Below are positions 18,161 through 26,274 of a stretch of DNA of 64,000 nt, piece after piece; position 1 is the stretch's first letter, and each line of letters opens with the position of its first letter. The notes beneath the pieces are model-generated. The model was given only the letters and a program-made list of their open reading frames with translations. It searched no databases and was not told where the DNA came from. The translations under genes were made by a program, and so were the position numbers. Source of the DNA: Nocardia wallacei (GTDB taxonomy: Bacteria; Actinomycetota; Actinomycetes; Mycobacteriales; Mycobacteriaceae); contig NZ_AP023396.1 in NCBI RefSeq assembly GCF_014466955.1, forward strand, positions 620,001 to 684,000, written 5' to 3'.

Positions 18161-18322
18161 ATACCCACTGTATGCGGTGCGCCGAGTACGCCGCCGCTCG
18201 GCGATGTCGTCGATCACCAAAAAGTTGCTCGTACGGGGCTGATCTCGGGGTTGGTTCACAGGTTGCCCACCGCGGGTTCGGTACCCCCTCATAGCACCGC
18301 CGGTTCGCCTAGGCTGCTGCGC

Positions 18323-19240
18323 ATGGTGGATCGAGTTCTGGTTGCACTCGACGGCACCGTCCGGGATCCGGACGAGCCGTTGCTCTACGCGGATGACATC
18401 GGCGCGCTGCGCGGCGACGGTGTTTTCGAGACGGTACTGGTACGGGACGGCAAGCCCTGCGCGATCGAATTACATCTGGCCCGGCTGCGTCGTTCGGCCG
18501 AGGCATTGGACCTGCCCGACCCGGACCTGGGGCAATGGCGCACTGCGGTCGAGACGGCGGCCAAGGAGTGGGGCAGCGAGCACGAGGGCATGCTGCGCAT
18601 GATCCTCACCCGGGGGCGCGACGGCGTCGAATCCACCACGCGGGCCGCGTCGCGCAAGCCGGCCGAGCGAGCGCCGGTGCCGACCGCCTACGTGCTCGTG
18701 GTGCCCGTCGCCGAGCGCGTGCACAAGGCGCGCACCGAAGGCGTTTCGGTCATCACGCTCTCGCGCGGCATCTCCGTCGATCTGGCGCCGAACGCGCCGT
18801 GGTTGTTGCTGGGCGCCAAGACGCTGTCCTACGCGACCAACATGGCGGCGCTGCGGTTCGCCGCGCGGATGGAAGCCGACGACGTCATCTACACCAGCAC
18901 CGAGCACCGCGTCCTGGAGGGCCCGCGATCGACCGTGGTGCTGCAGCGTGACAAACAACTCATCACGCCGCCGGCGCGGCACGGTGTGCTGCCCGGGATC
19001 ACCCAGCGGGCGCTGTTCGCCGAGGCGGAGCGGGCCGGGTGGGACTGCCGCTACGAATCCTTCTTCACCGCCGATCTCATTACCGCCGACAGTGTTTGGC
19101 TACTGGGCAGCGTGACGTTGGCCGCACGGGTGGCGACGCTGGACGGGCTGCGGATGTCGCCGCCGGAGTGCGCGTCGGAGATCACGGAGCTGGTGGAGCG
19201 GGGCGTCGCCCGCACGTGGAGCCTGGCCGACTGGTCGTAG
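18323..19240 (+). CDS. pabC: 4-amino-4-deoxychorismate lyase (class IV PLP)
   Basis: 305-aa class IV aminotransferase-fold enzyme making p-aminobenzoate for folate. The PLP lysine lies in LLLGAKTLSYATNM near residue 173; the N-terminal GDGVFETVLVRDG and the GVLPGITQR loop near 230 are also present. Homologue of Rv0812. ATG 18323 is preceded by an A/G-poor region with no clear SD. Divergent from the ygfZ operon, which also depends on folate: a functional pairing worth noting. A branched-chain-type aminotransferase activity cannot be excluded. Confidence 0.88.
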   Translation: MVDRVLVALDGTVRDPDEPLLYADDIGALRGDGVFETVLVRDGKPCAIELHLARLRRSAEALDLPDPDLGQWRTAVETAAKEWGSEHEGMLRMILTRGRDGVESTTRAASRKPAERAPVPTAYVLVVPVAERVHKARTEGVSVITLSRGISVDLAPNAPWLLLGAKTLSYATNMAALRFAARMEADDVIYTSTEHRVLEGPRSTVVLQRDKQLITPPARHGVLPGITQRALFAEAERAGWDCRYESFFTADLITADSVWLLGSVTLAARVATLDGLRMSPPECASEITELVERGVARTWSLADWS

Positions 19241-19298
19241 CCGACCGGAACCTGTTACCGCACAGCGAAACACTCGGTGTGTCGTGGTGTAGGACTCA

Positions 19299-19326
19299 TT
19301 GATCTGCGGCCCGCCCGGCGTAGCCT
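19299..19326 (+). promoter_or_regulatory. Putative promoter of cydABDC
   Basis: TTGATC at 19299-19304, a 16-base spacer and TAGCCT at 19321-19326 form a plausible housekeeping promoter. The operator at 19328-19347 begins directly after the -10 element, covering the likely transcription start. Confidence 0.5.
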
Positions 19327-19327
19327 T

Positions 19328-19347
19328 TACTACGACACGTCGTAGTA
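19328..19347. promoter_or_regulatory. Palindromic operator before cyd operon
   Basis: TACTACGAC-AC-GTCGTAGTA: 9-bp perfect arms with a 2-base spacer. TACTAC/GTAGTA ends are typical of BlaI/CopY-type winged-helix repressors in actinobacteria. Placed at the expected transcription start, it would give repression. Confidence 0.75.
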
Positions 19348-19365
19348 CGGCAGCAGGGAGGGCCC

Positions 19366-19443
19366 ATGGGCACCGGCAGTGCGGGAATCCGTCCACACCC
19401 GATGGGCTCGGTCGCGCCCGGATTCGGTGGGGCGCGGTCATGA
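19366..19443 (+). CDS. 25-codon leader ORF coupled to cydA
   Basis: ATG 19366 follows GGGAGG (19356-19361) at a 4-base spacing; the frame runs 25 codons and its TGA (19441-19443) overlaps the cydA ATG (19440-19442) as ATGA. cydA itself has only a weak GGTGGGG upstream. The peptide (MGTGSAGIRPHPMG...) has no resemblance I recognise, no membrane segment and no Cys. Likely role is translational coupling or sensing rather than a functional protein. Confidence 0.55.
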   Translation: MGTGSAGIRPHPMGSVAPGFGGARS

Positions 19444-20903
19444 ACGTCGTGGACGTCTCGCGGTGGCAGTTCGGGATCACCACCGTCTACCACTTCATCT
19501 TCGTGCCACTCACGATCGGGCTCGCGCCGCTGGTCGCCGGATTCCAGACGGCGTGGGTGGTCACCGGCCAGGAACGCTGGTACCGGCTGACGAAATTCTT
19601 CGGCAAGCTGTTCCTGATCAACTTCGCCCTCGGCGTGGCCACCGGCATCGTGCAGGAATTCCAGTTCGGCATGAACTGGAGCGAGTACTCGCGCTTCGTC
19701 GGCGACATCTTCGGCGCGCCACTGGCGTTGGAGGGCCTGGTCGCCTTCTTCATGGAGTCGACGTTCCTCGGGCTGTGGATCTTCGGCTGGACGCGGCTGC
19801 CGAAATGGGTGCACCTGGCGACGATCTGGATGGTCGCGATCGGCGTGAACGCCTCGGCGTACTTCATCGTCGCCGCCAACTCCTTCATGCAGCATCCGGT
19901 CGGCGCGCACTACAACCCCGAGACCGGCCGCGCCGAACTGCACAGCATCATGGCGGTGCTCACCAACAACACGGCGCTGGCGGCCTTTCCACACGTGGTG
20001 GCGGGCGCGTTCATCACCGCGGGCACATTCGTGGCCGGTATCGCCGGATGGTGGATGGTGCGCAATGCCCGCTCGGGCGACGAGCGCAGGATGGCCGAGG
20101 CGCGCCGGTTGTGGCGGCCCGCCGGGCTGGTGGGCATGTGGGTGATCGTCGTCGCGGGAATCGCGCTGGTGTACACCGGTGACGTCCAGGGCAAGCTGAT
20201 GTTCGAGCAGCAGCCGATGAAGATGGCGTCGGCGGAATCGTTGTGCCACACCGCGACCGACCCGGAATTCTCCGTCCTGACCGTCGGCACGCACAACAAC
20301 TGCGACAGCGTCACGCACGTCATCGAGGTGCCCGGGGTGCTGCCGTGGCTGGCCGAGGGGAAGTTCAGCGGGGTGCGGCTCGAGGGCGTCAAGGACCTCC
20401 AGGAGAGCTACAACGAGAAGTTCGGGCCCGGCGACTACCGGCCGAATCTGTTCGTCACCTACTGGTCGTTCCGGGCCATGATCGGCTGGGTGGCCGGTTC
20501 GGGAGCCATCGCGCTGCTCGGCTTCTGGATGACCAGGCGCGGGCGAGTCCCGGATCAGCGCTGGTTCTCGTGGTTGAGCCTGCTCGTCATTCCGACGCCG
20601 TTCCTGGCCAACAGTTCCGGCTGGGTGTTCACCGAAATGGGGCGTCAGCCCTGGGTGGTCGCGCCCAACCCGACCGGAGACCTGGATATCCGAATGACGG
20701 TGCAGCAGGGCGTTTCCGGCAATACCGCGGGGACGGTGCTGTTCTCGCTGATCGTGTTCACGCTGCTGTACGGCGTGCTGGCGGTGGTGTGGTTCTACCT
20801 GATGCGCCGCTACGTCGTCACCGGGCCCGAGGAACCGGCCGCCGCGGCCCCCGCCGCGCCGAGCGGGGCCGAGCCCGTCGAGAAGCTGTCGTTCGCCTAC
20901 TAG
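19440..20903 (+). CDS. cydA: Cytochrome bd quinol oxidase subunit I
   Basis: 487-aa membrane subunit carrying haems b558, b595 and d of the high-oxygen-affinity bd oxidase. The N-terminus RWQFGITTVYHFIFVPLTIG contains the haem ligand His. GLVAFFMESTFLGLWIFGW near residue 100 holds the conserved Glu, and GDVQGKLMFEQQPMKMASAE near 250 is the quinol-binding Q-loop with the axial Met. The Q-loop insertion is of the short type usual in actinobacteria. A Pro/Ala-rich tail precedes the stop. First structural gene of cydABDC. Confidence 0.97.
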   Translation: MNVVDVSRWQFGITTVYHFIFVPLTIGLAPLVAGFQTAWVVTGQERWYRLTKFFGKLFLINFALGVATGIVQEFQFGMNWSEYSRFVGDIFGAPLALEGLVAFFMESTFLGLWIFGWTRLPKWVHLATIWMVAIGVNASAYFIVAANSFMQHPVGAHYNPETGRAELHSIMAVLTNNTALAAFPHVVAGAFITAGTFVAGIAGWWMVRNARSGDERRMAEARRLWRPAGLVGMWVIVVAGIALVYTGDVQGKLMFEQQPMKMASAESLCHTATDPEFSVLTVGTHNNCDSVTHVIEVPGVLPWLAEGKFSGVRLEGVKDLQESYNEKFGPGDYRPNLFVTYWSFRAMIGWVAGSGAIALLGFWMTRRGRVPDQRWFSWLSLLVIPTPFLANSSGWVFTEMGRQPWVVAPNPTGDLDIRMTVQQGVSGNTAGTVLFSLIVFTLLYGVLAVVWFYLMRRYVVTGPEEPAAAAPAAPSGAEPVEKLSFAY

Positions 20904-20909
20904 GAGCCG

Positions 20910-21968
20910 ATGATGAGTCTGCCCGAATTCTGGTTCTTGCTGATCGGCATCCTGTTCACCGGCTATTTCGTGCTGGAGGGTTTCGACTTCGGGGTCGGCA
21001 TGCTGATGCCGATCCTCGGCCGCGGCGACGAGACCCGAAAACGCGTCCTGCTCAACACAATCGGACCGGTGTGGGACGGGAACGAAGTGTGGTTGCTGGT
21101 CGGTGGCGGCGCCATGTTCGCCGCCTTCCCGGAGTGGTACGCCAGCCTGTTCTCCGGGTTCTACCTGGCGCTGCTGCTGATCCTGGTGGGCCTGATCGCG
21201 CGGGCCTGCGCGATCGAGTGGCGTGGCAAGATCGACGATCCGAAGTGGCGGCGGTGGGCCGACGTCGGCATCGGAGCGGGTTCGTGGATACCGGCTTTCG
21301 CCTGGGGGCTGGCGTTCGCGAACATGGTGCACGGGGTCCGGCTCAACGCCGACAAGCACATCGAGGGCGGCCTGCTGCCGCTGTTCAACGGCTACGGCCT
21401 GCTCGGCGGGCTGACCACTATGCTGCTGTTCCTGCTGCACGGCGTGGTGTTCGTGAGCCTCAAAACCGGCGGGGAGGTCCGGGCGTCGGCGGTGAAACTC
21501 GAACGGCTGCTGTGGATTCCGACGGCCGTCGCGGCCGGGGCGTTCGGGTTGTGGACGCAGCTGGCCTACGGCAGGGACTGGACCTGGGCGATGGTCGGGC
21601 TGGCGGTGGCGGGCCTGCTGCTGGCCGGGGCGGCCCTGTACCTGGGCAAGGGGAAGGCGCACGGCGCCAAGGCCGACGGCTGGGCGTTCCTCGGCACCGC
21701 GGTGACCATCGTGGGGGCGGTGGTGCTGCTGTTCGGTTCGCTGTATCCGAACGTGCTGCCCTCGACCATCGACGCCGCCTACAGCCTGACCGTCGACAAC
21801 GCCTCGTCGACGCCCTACACGCTGAAGATCATGAGCTGGTGCGCGGTGATCCTGACGCCGATGGTGCTGGTGTACCAGGGGTGGACGTACTGGGTGTTCC
21901 GCAAGCGGCTCACCACCGAACAGATTCCGCCGGCGATCGGTCTGCCGGTGGGCGCCTCGAGGAGCTGA
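20910..21968 (+). CDS. cydB: Cytochrome bd quinol oxidase subunit II
   Basis: 352-aa partner of CydA with about eight to nine membrane helices. The N-terminal FWFLLIGILFTGYFVLEGFDFGVG and NTIGPVWDGNEVWLLVGGGAMFAAFP segments are diagnostic. The helix 3-4 region WRGKIDDPKWRRW is cytoplasmic. ATG 20910 follows the cydA stop by 6 bases with GGAG in between, consistent with coupled translation in the operon. Confidence 0.97.
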   Translation: MMSLPEFWFLLIGILFTGYFVLEGFDFGVGMLMPILGRGDETRKRVLLNTIGPVWDGNEVWLLVGGGAMFAAFPEWYASLFSGFYLALLLILVGLIARACAIEWRGKIDDPKWRRWADVGIGAGSWIPAFAWGLAFANMVHGVRLNADKHIEGGLLPLFNGYGLLGGLTTMLLFLLHGVVFVSLKTGGEVRASAVKLERLLWIPTAVAAGAFGLWTQLAYGRDWTWAMVGLAVAGLLLAGAALYLGKGKAHGAKADGWAFLGTAVTIVGAVVLLFGSLYPNVLPSTIDAAYSLTVDNASSTPYTLKIMSWCAVILTPMVLVYQGWTYWVFRKRLTTEQIPPAIGLPVGASRS

Positions 21969-21970
21969 CC

Positions 21971-24046
21971 GTGGCCCGACCCGTCGACCCGCGGCTGTGG
22001 CGGTACGCCCGCGCGGCGCGTCCGTATCTCCTTGTGAGCGTGGGGCTTTCGCTGGTCATCACCGTCGGCATCGTGGTGGCGGCGCTGGCGCTGGCGCGGG
22101 TCCTGGCCGGGGTGATCACCGATCCGGGGCGGCGGACGCTCGGTTCCTGGACGGCCGAGCTGGCGGTGTTCGCGCTCGCGGTCGCCGCTCGCGCGGCGGC
22201 GACCTGGTGGCAGGCGCGGCTGGCGCATCGGGCGGGCGCCCAGGTGGTGGCGGAGCTGGAGGGAGCGGTGCTGGCGGCGGCCGCGGAGCTGCCACCGCGC
22301 GAATTGGATTCGCGCCGAACCGAACTGGCGGTCGTGGTCGGCAACGGGCTGAGCGGTCTGCGGGCCTACCTGACCGGTTATCTACCCGCGCTGCTGCTCG
22401 CGGTGCTGGCGCCGCCGATCGTGCTCGCGGTGATCGCCATCCACGACCTCACCGCGGGCGCGATCATCCTGGTGACCCTGCCGCTGATCCCACTGTTCAT
22501 GGTGCTGATCGGGCTGATGACGCAGGGCCGCGCCGCCGCGACGCTGGAGGCGACCACCCGGCTGTCGGACCAGCTGTTGGACCTGTTCGCGGGGATGCCC
22601 ACCCTGCGGGCGCTGGGGCGGGAAACCGGCACGGCGGCAGCGGGTTCGGGGCGCGATGGTTCCCGGTGTCGTGACGATCGGCCGCTCGCGTCCGGCCCGT
22701 CCGGGAACGGTGCGGACGGACTCCGGCGGACGCAGCGGGACCGGGTGCGGGCGCTCGGGGAATCGCTGCACACGCGGACCATGGCGGCGCTGCGGGTCGC
22801 CTTCCTGTCGTCGATGGTGCTGGAGTTGCTGGCCACGCTGTGTGTCGCGCTGGTGGCGGTGTCGATCGGGATGCGGCTGGTGTACGGGCATATGAGTCTG
22901 TACGCCGGGTTGGTGGGATTGATCCTGGCGCCCGAGGTGTACCTACCGCTACGCGCGGTCGGTGAGCGATTCCATGCCGCGCAGGACGGGATGGCCGCCG
23001 CCGCAAAGGCTTTCGCGGTGCTGGAGCCCGCGCGGCAGGGGCCGGAACGGGCCGCGAGACAAGGCGGCTCACCGGGCTTGGTGGCGGGACAGGGCGACCT
23101 GCCGGAGCGGGCGGCGGGACAAGGTGACCTACCGGAGTGGGCGGCGGGACGGGGCGGCTTCCCGAAGTGTCGTGGTGTCATAGGGATTCGGGATCTCACC
23201 GTGCGCGGGCGGGACGGTGACGCTCCCGACGGCTTGTCGGCGGTGTTGCGGCCCGGCGAGGTCACCGTGCTGACCGGGGCCAACGGCTGCGGTAAATCGA
23301 CAGTGCTGCAGGCGATCCTGGGATTGATCGAACCCGATCGGGGTACCGTGACCGTCGACGGAATCCCCGTGCCCGAACTGGACCCCGAACGCTGGTGGTC
23401 GCAGCTGGCATGGCTGCCGCAGCGGCCGGTGCTGCTACCGGGCACCCTGCGGGAAAACTTGGAGCTGTTCGGGGCTCGCGCCGAAACGCCGTCGGGCGGT
23501 CCGGTGCGTGTGCTCGGCGATCTCGAAGCTGCCTGCGCCGCAACGGGATTCGACGCCGTCCTGGAAGAGTTGCCCGAGCGCTGGGACACCGTCGTCGGCA
23601 CCGGCGGCCTGGGGCTTTCCCTCGGCCAGCGCCAACGCCTGGCCTTGACCCGCGTCCTCGCCTCCGACCGCCCCGTGCTGCTACTGGACGAGCCCACCGC
23701 ACACCTCGACGCCGCCGCCGAGGCCACGGTCCTGGCGGCCTTGTCCGACCGCGCCCGCGCCGGGGCGACCGTCGTCGTGGTCGCCCACCGCCCCACTCTG
23801 CTCGCCGCCGCCGACCGGGTGGTCGAGGTCGCGGCGGCACCCATCGTCGATGCGTTCGACCCGGGCGCGGACCGCGCCGAGCGATCCGGCCGCACCACAG
23901 CCGAATCCGATCCGACCGGGAACGCGGCCTCCTGGCCCGAAGGCGGTGGCAGACGCCTGGATGCCGCTTTCGTGCCGGCCCGGAACGGGTCGGTGGACGC
24001 GGTCCGCACCGCCGGTGCCGGACCCGAGGATCGGATGCGCCGATGA
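21971..24046 (+). CDS. cydD: Thiol reductant ABC exporter subunit CydD
   Basis: 691-aa fused permease-ATPase that with CydC exports cysteine/glutathione-type thiols needed for bd oxidase assembly. Six membrane helices precede the nucleotide domain: Walker A GANGCGKST (near 439), Q-loop WLPQRP, signature LSLGQRQRLAL, Walker B VLLLDEPTAHLD and H-loop VVVVAHRP. Two unusual insertions are visible: a Gly/Arg/Asp-rich stretch around codons 220-257 in the membrane domain and a 10-residue tandem repeat in the linker (23051-23170). The tail after residue 615 is a low-complexity extension. GTG 21971 lies 2 bases after the cydB stop. Confidence 0.95.
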   Translation: MARPVDPRLWRYARAARPYLLVSVGLSLVITVGIVVAALALARVLAGVITDPGRRTLGSWTAELAVFALAVAARAAATWWQARLAHRAGAQVVAELEGAVLAAAAELPPRELDSRRTELAVVVGNGLSGLRAYLTGYLPALLLAVLAPPIVLAVIAIHDLTAGAIILVTLPLIPLFMVLIGLMTQGRAAATLEATTRLSDQLLDLFAGMPTLRALGRETGTAAAGSGRDGSRCRDDRPLASGPSGNGADGLRRTQRDRVRALGESLHTRTMAALRVAFLSSMVLELLATLCVALVAVSIGMRLVYGHMSLYAGLVGLILAPEVYLPLRAVGERFHAAQDGMAAAAKAFAVLEPARQGPERAARQGGSPGLVAGQGDLPERAAGQGDLPEWAAGRGGFPKCRGVIGIRDLTVRGRDGDAPDGLSAVLRPGEVTVLTGANGCGKSTVLQAILGLIEPDRGTVTVDGIPVPELDPERWWSQLAWLPQRPVLLPGTLRENLELFGARAETPSGGPVRVLGDLEAACAATGFDAVLEELPERWDTVVGTGGLGLSLGQRQRLALTRVLASDRPVLLLDEPTAHLDAAAEATVLAALSDRARAGATVVVVAHRPTLLAAADRVVEVAAAPIVDAFDPGADRAERSGRTTAESDPTGNAASWPEGGGRRLDAAFVPARNGSVDAVRTAGAGPEDRMRR
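23051..23170 (+). repeat. Four 30-bp tandem repeats inside cydD
   Basis: Four in-frame 10-codon units (23051-23080, 23081-23110, 23111-23140, 23141-23170) encode AARQGGSPGL, VAGQGDLPER, AAGQGDLPEW and AAGRGGFPKC. The middle two are nearly identical at DNA level. A partial unit (ARQGPER) precedes them. They lie in the linker between the membrane and ATPase domains. Confidence 0.85.
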
Positions 24047-25950
24047 GGCAGGGGCTCAACGATTTCCGCCGCCTCCGGGAGCTGCTGGAGCTGTCCCGAT
24101 GGCGTATCGCCGTATCGATCGGGTGGGGCACGCTCGCGCTCGGCAGCGGACTGGCCCTGGCCGCCCTGGCGGCGTGGTTGATCGCCCGCGCCTGGCAGAT
24201 GCCGCCCGTGCTGGATTTGAGCGTGGCGGTGGTCGCGGTCCGCGCACTGGGCATCGCGCGCGGGCTGTGCCGGTATCTCGAGCGCCTGGCGACCCACGAT
24301 GTCGCCCTGCGGGCCATGACCACGGCCCGCACCCGCGTGTACTCGGCCCTTGCCGCCGCGGATATCTGGACACTGCGGCGCGGCGGTTCGTCCGCACCGC
24401 TCGACAACGATCCGACGCGGCTGCGGCGGGGCGATCTGCTCACCCGGATCGGCACCGACATCGATGATCTCGGTGCGGTCGTGGTGCGGGCGTTCGTGCC
24501 GATCGCGGTGGCGGTGGTGTTGTCGACGGCCGCGATCGGACTGCTCGCTACGGTCTCGCTCGCCGCGGCGGGTGTGCTCGCGCTCGCGCTCGCGGTCGCC
24601 GGAATCGTGGCGCCGTGGCTGTCCGCGTGGGCCGCACGGGCGGCCGAGACGGCGGTGCGCGCGGACCGCCGGATGTTCACGGCCGCCGCGGTCACCGTGC
24701 TCGACCACGCTCCCGAACTGCGCGTCGCCGGACGCCTGAACAGCGCACTCGGCGAGGCTGCCGCCGCCGGACAGCGGGCCGTCGCCGCCGAGGACCGCGC
24801 GGCCTCCCGCAGCGCCTGGGCGGCGGCCGCCACCCCGCTGTCGGTCGGGGCCAGCGTCCTCGGCGCGCTGCTCATCGGAATCATGCTGTACGGCAGCGGA
24901 ACCGGCGCACCCGCCGACCCCCTGCAACCCGCACCCCCGGGCGGCATCACGCCGATGGCCCTGGCCGTCCTGGTACTCCTGCCGTTGTCGGCCTTCGAAG
25001 CGGTCGCCGTACTCCCGGCCGCCATCCAGGCCCTCACCCACGGCCGCGCCGCCCTCCACCGCATCACCGCAATCGAACACACCCCGACGTCCAACCGCAC
25101 CACCGTCGACGCCCCGGCGAGCACGCCGAGACCAACCTCCAGCGACGCAATCGCATCGGGCACCGGCACGGCGAGCGCCCCGACCCCCGGGACGGCATAT
25201 GCGCCGGTGACCGATCTCCGCAGGGCCGGCCCGGCCGAAAGGCGGCTCAGCGTTGCGATCGAGCCGGAAGGACTCTCTGGCCCGCCGGGAGCGGGCGCGG
25301 GTGTATCGAGCGTGGCGCAAGCGAACCCCGCTATGCCGCAACCGGATTCGCGGACAATCCCGCCAGGCCGCAGGATCGCCGTCGTCGGACCGAGTGGGGC
25401 GGGGAAGACTACCTTGCTGATGGAGTGGGCGGGCTTGTTCGATACGCCGCGGCCGGGGGTCACGTTCTTCGCCGAGGACGCGCATCTTTTCGGTACCACA
25501 GTGCTGGAGAACCTGCGGGTGGCTCGGGGCGATCTGACCGAGGCGGAGGCGGTGGCCGCCGTGCGAGCGGTGGGGCTGGGGGACTGGCTGGACGGCCTGC
25601 CCGAGGGGTTGCACACCGAGCTGGTGGGCGGTGCGGCGGCGGTGTCCGGTGGTCAGCGGCGGCGGCTCCTGCTCGCCCGCGCCCTCGTCGCCCCGGCCGA
25701 CGTGCTGCTGCTGGACGAACCCACCGAGCACCTGGAGGCCGACGCCGGTGCCGACCTCCTGCGCGCACTGCTGGACGAACACAGCGGACTGGTCGCCCCC
25801 GACCGCACCGTCGTGGCGGTGACCCACCAACTGCCCCCGGACCACCGCGCCGACACCGTTGTCGAAGTCCACCCCGGCGGCCGGACCACCATGCGTGCCG
25901 CCGCGCCCGCGAACTCACTCGGCACGCCTTCGCACACGACGTCGCGCTAA
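24043..25950 (+). CDS. cydC: Thiol reductant ABC exporter subunit CydC
   Basis: 635-aa partner of CydD. The membrane domain (residues 20-340) contains VRALGIARGLCRYLERLATHD, typical of CydC. The ATPase domain has Walker A GPSGAGKTT (near 448), FFAEDAHLFGTTVLENLR in place of the usual Q-loop as in actinobacterial CydC, signature VSGGQRRRLLL, Walker B VLLLDEPTEHLE and H-loop VVAVTHQL. About 100 Ser/Thr/Pro/Ala-rich residues separate the two domains. The start ATG overlaps the cydD stop (ATGA). Last gene of the operon. Confidence 0.93.
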   Translation: MRQGLNDFRRLRELLELSRWRIAVSIGWGTLALGSGLALAALAAWLIARAWQMPPVLDLSVAVVAVRALGIARGLCRYLERLATHDVALRAMTTARTRVYSALAAADIWTLRRGGSSAPLDNDPTRLRRGDLLTRIGTDIDDLGAVVVRAFVPIAVAVVLSTAAIGLLATVSLAAAGVLALALAVAGIVAPWLSAWAARAAETAVRADRRMFTAAAVTVLDHAPELRVAGRLNSALGEAAAAGQRAVAAEDRAASRSAWAAAATPLSVGASVLGALLIGIMLYGSGTGAPADPLQPAPPGGITPMALAVLVLLPLSAFEAVAVLPAAIQALTHGRAALHRITAIEHTPTSNRTTVDAPASTPRPTSSDAIASGTGTASAPTPGTAYAPVTDLRRAGPAERRLSVAIEPEGLSGPPGAGAGVSSVAQANPAMPQPDSRTIPPGRRIAVVGPSGAGKTTLLMEWAGLFDTPRPGVTFFAEDAHLFGTTVLENLRVARGDLTEAEAVAAVRAVGLGDWLDGLPEGLHTELVGGAAAVSGGQRRRLLLARALVAPADVLLLDEPTEHLEADAGADLLRALLDEHSGLVAPDRTVVAVTHQLPPDHRADTVVEVHPGGRTTMRAAAPANSLGTPSHTTSR

Positions 25951-26052
25951 CCGTCCGTGAGGGCTGGGAATTCCCTCCGACCAGCGCTTCCGCTGCGCGC
26001 GAAAATCCGTTGCCGACCGGCGGGATGCCCACTAGATTCGTTCGTACACGGG

Positions 26053-26241
26053 AAAGGAGGTGGTTCGAAGAATGAGTATTCGATGGACACGTGAGGTGGC
26101 TGTCAGCTAGCGCCACCGCTGCAGACGGATTGTCGTTCGCGCGAGCGCGGAGCTAATCCCAGGCAGCCACCCGACCCCCGAGCCCCTGGTTTGTCCGCCC
26201 GGGATCGCGAGAGGACCCCTCCGCGATAGGGTTCGGGGGTC
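26053..26241 (+). ncRNA. Candidate structured small RNA with 12-codon ORF
   Basis: After cydC comes AAAGGAGGT (26053-26061), almost fully complementary to the 16S anti-SD, then a 12-codon ORF (26072-26110). Downstream, GACCCCCGAGCCC (26173-26185) can pair with GGGTTCGGGGGTC (26229-26241) over 13 positions including one G-U; nested inside, ATCGCG (26204-26209) pairs with CGCGAT (26222-26227). No + strand gene follows; the next gene converges. The structure could be a terminator for cyd or a stand-alone RNA. Confidence 0.45.
26072..26110 (+). CDS. 12-codon ORF with very strong SD
   Basis: ATG 26072 to TAG 26110 encodes MSIRWTREVAVS. AGGAGG lies at 26055-26060, 11 bases before the ATG. It contains Trp and two Arg codons but there is no downstream same-strand gene for it to attenuate, so it is not a standard leader. 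I do not recognise the peptide with certainty. Confidence 0.4.
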   Translation: MSIRWTREVAVS

Positions 26242-26274
26242 GTTCCATTTCCGGGCCGCCGCGATGGGAGCAGG

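Noticed and set aside
19296..21662. 788-codon minus-strand ORF across cydA and cydB
   Set aside because: Shadow of the oxidase genes; composition is His/Gln/Arg-rich and unlike real proteins.
22378..25872. 1164-codon minus-strand ORF across cydD and cydC
   Set aside because: Shadow ORF; the two ABC ATPases on the + strand have complete Walker, signature and H-loop motifs.
26053..26241. 6C-type small RNA
   Set aside because: C-rich segments are present, but they lie in stems rather than in two hairpin loops as required for 6C RNA.
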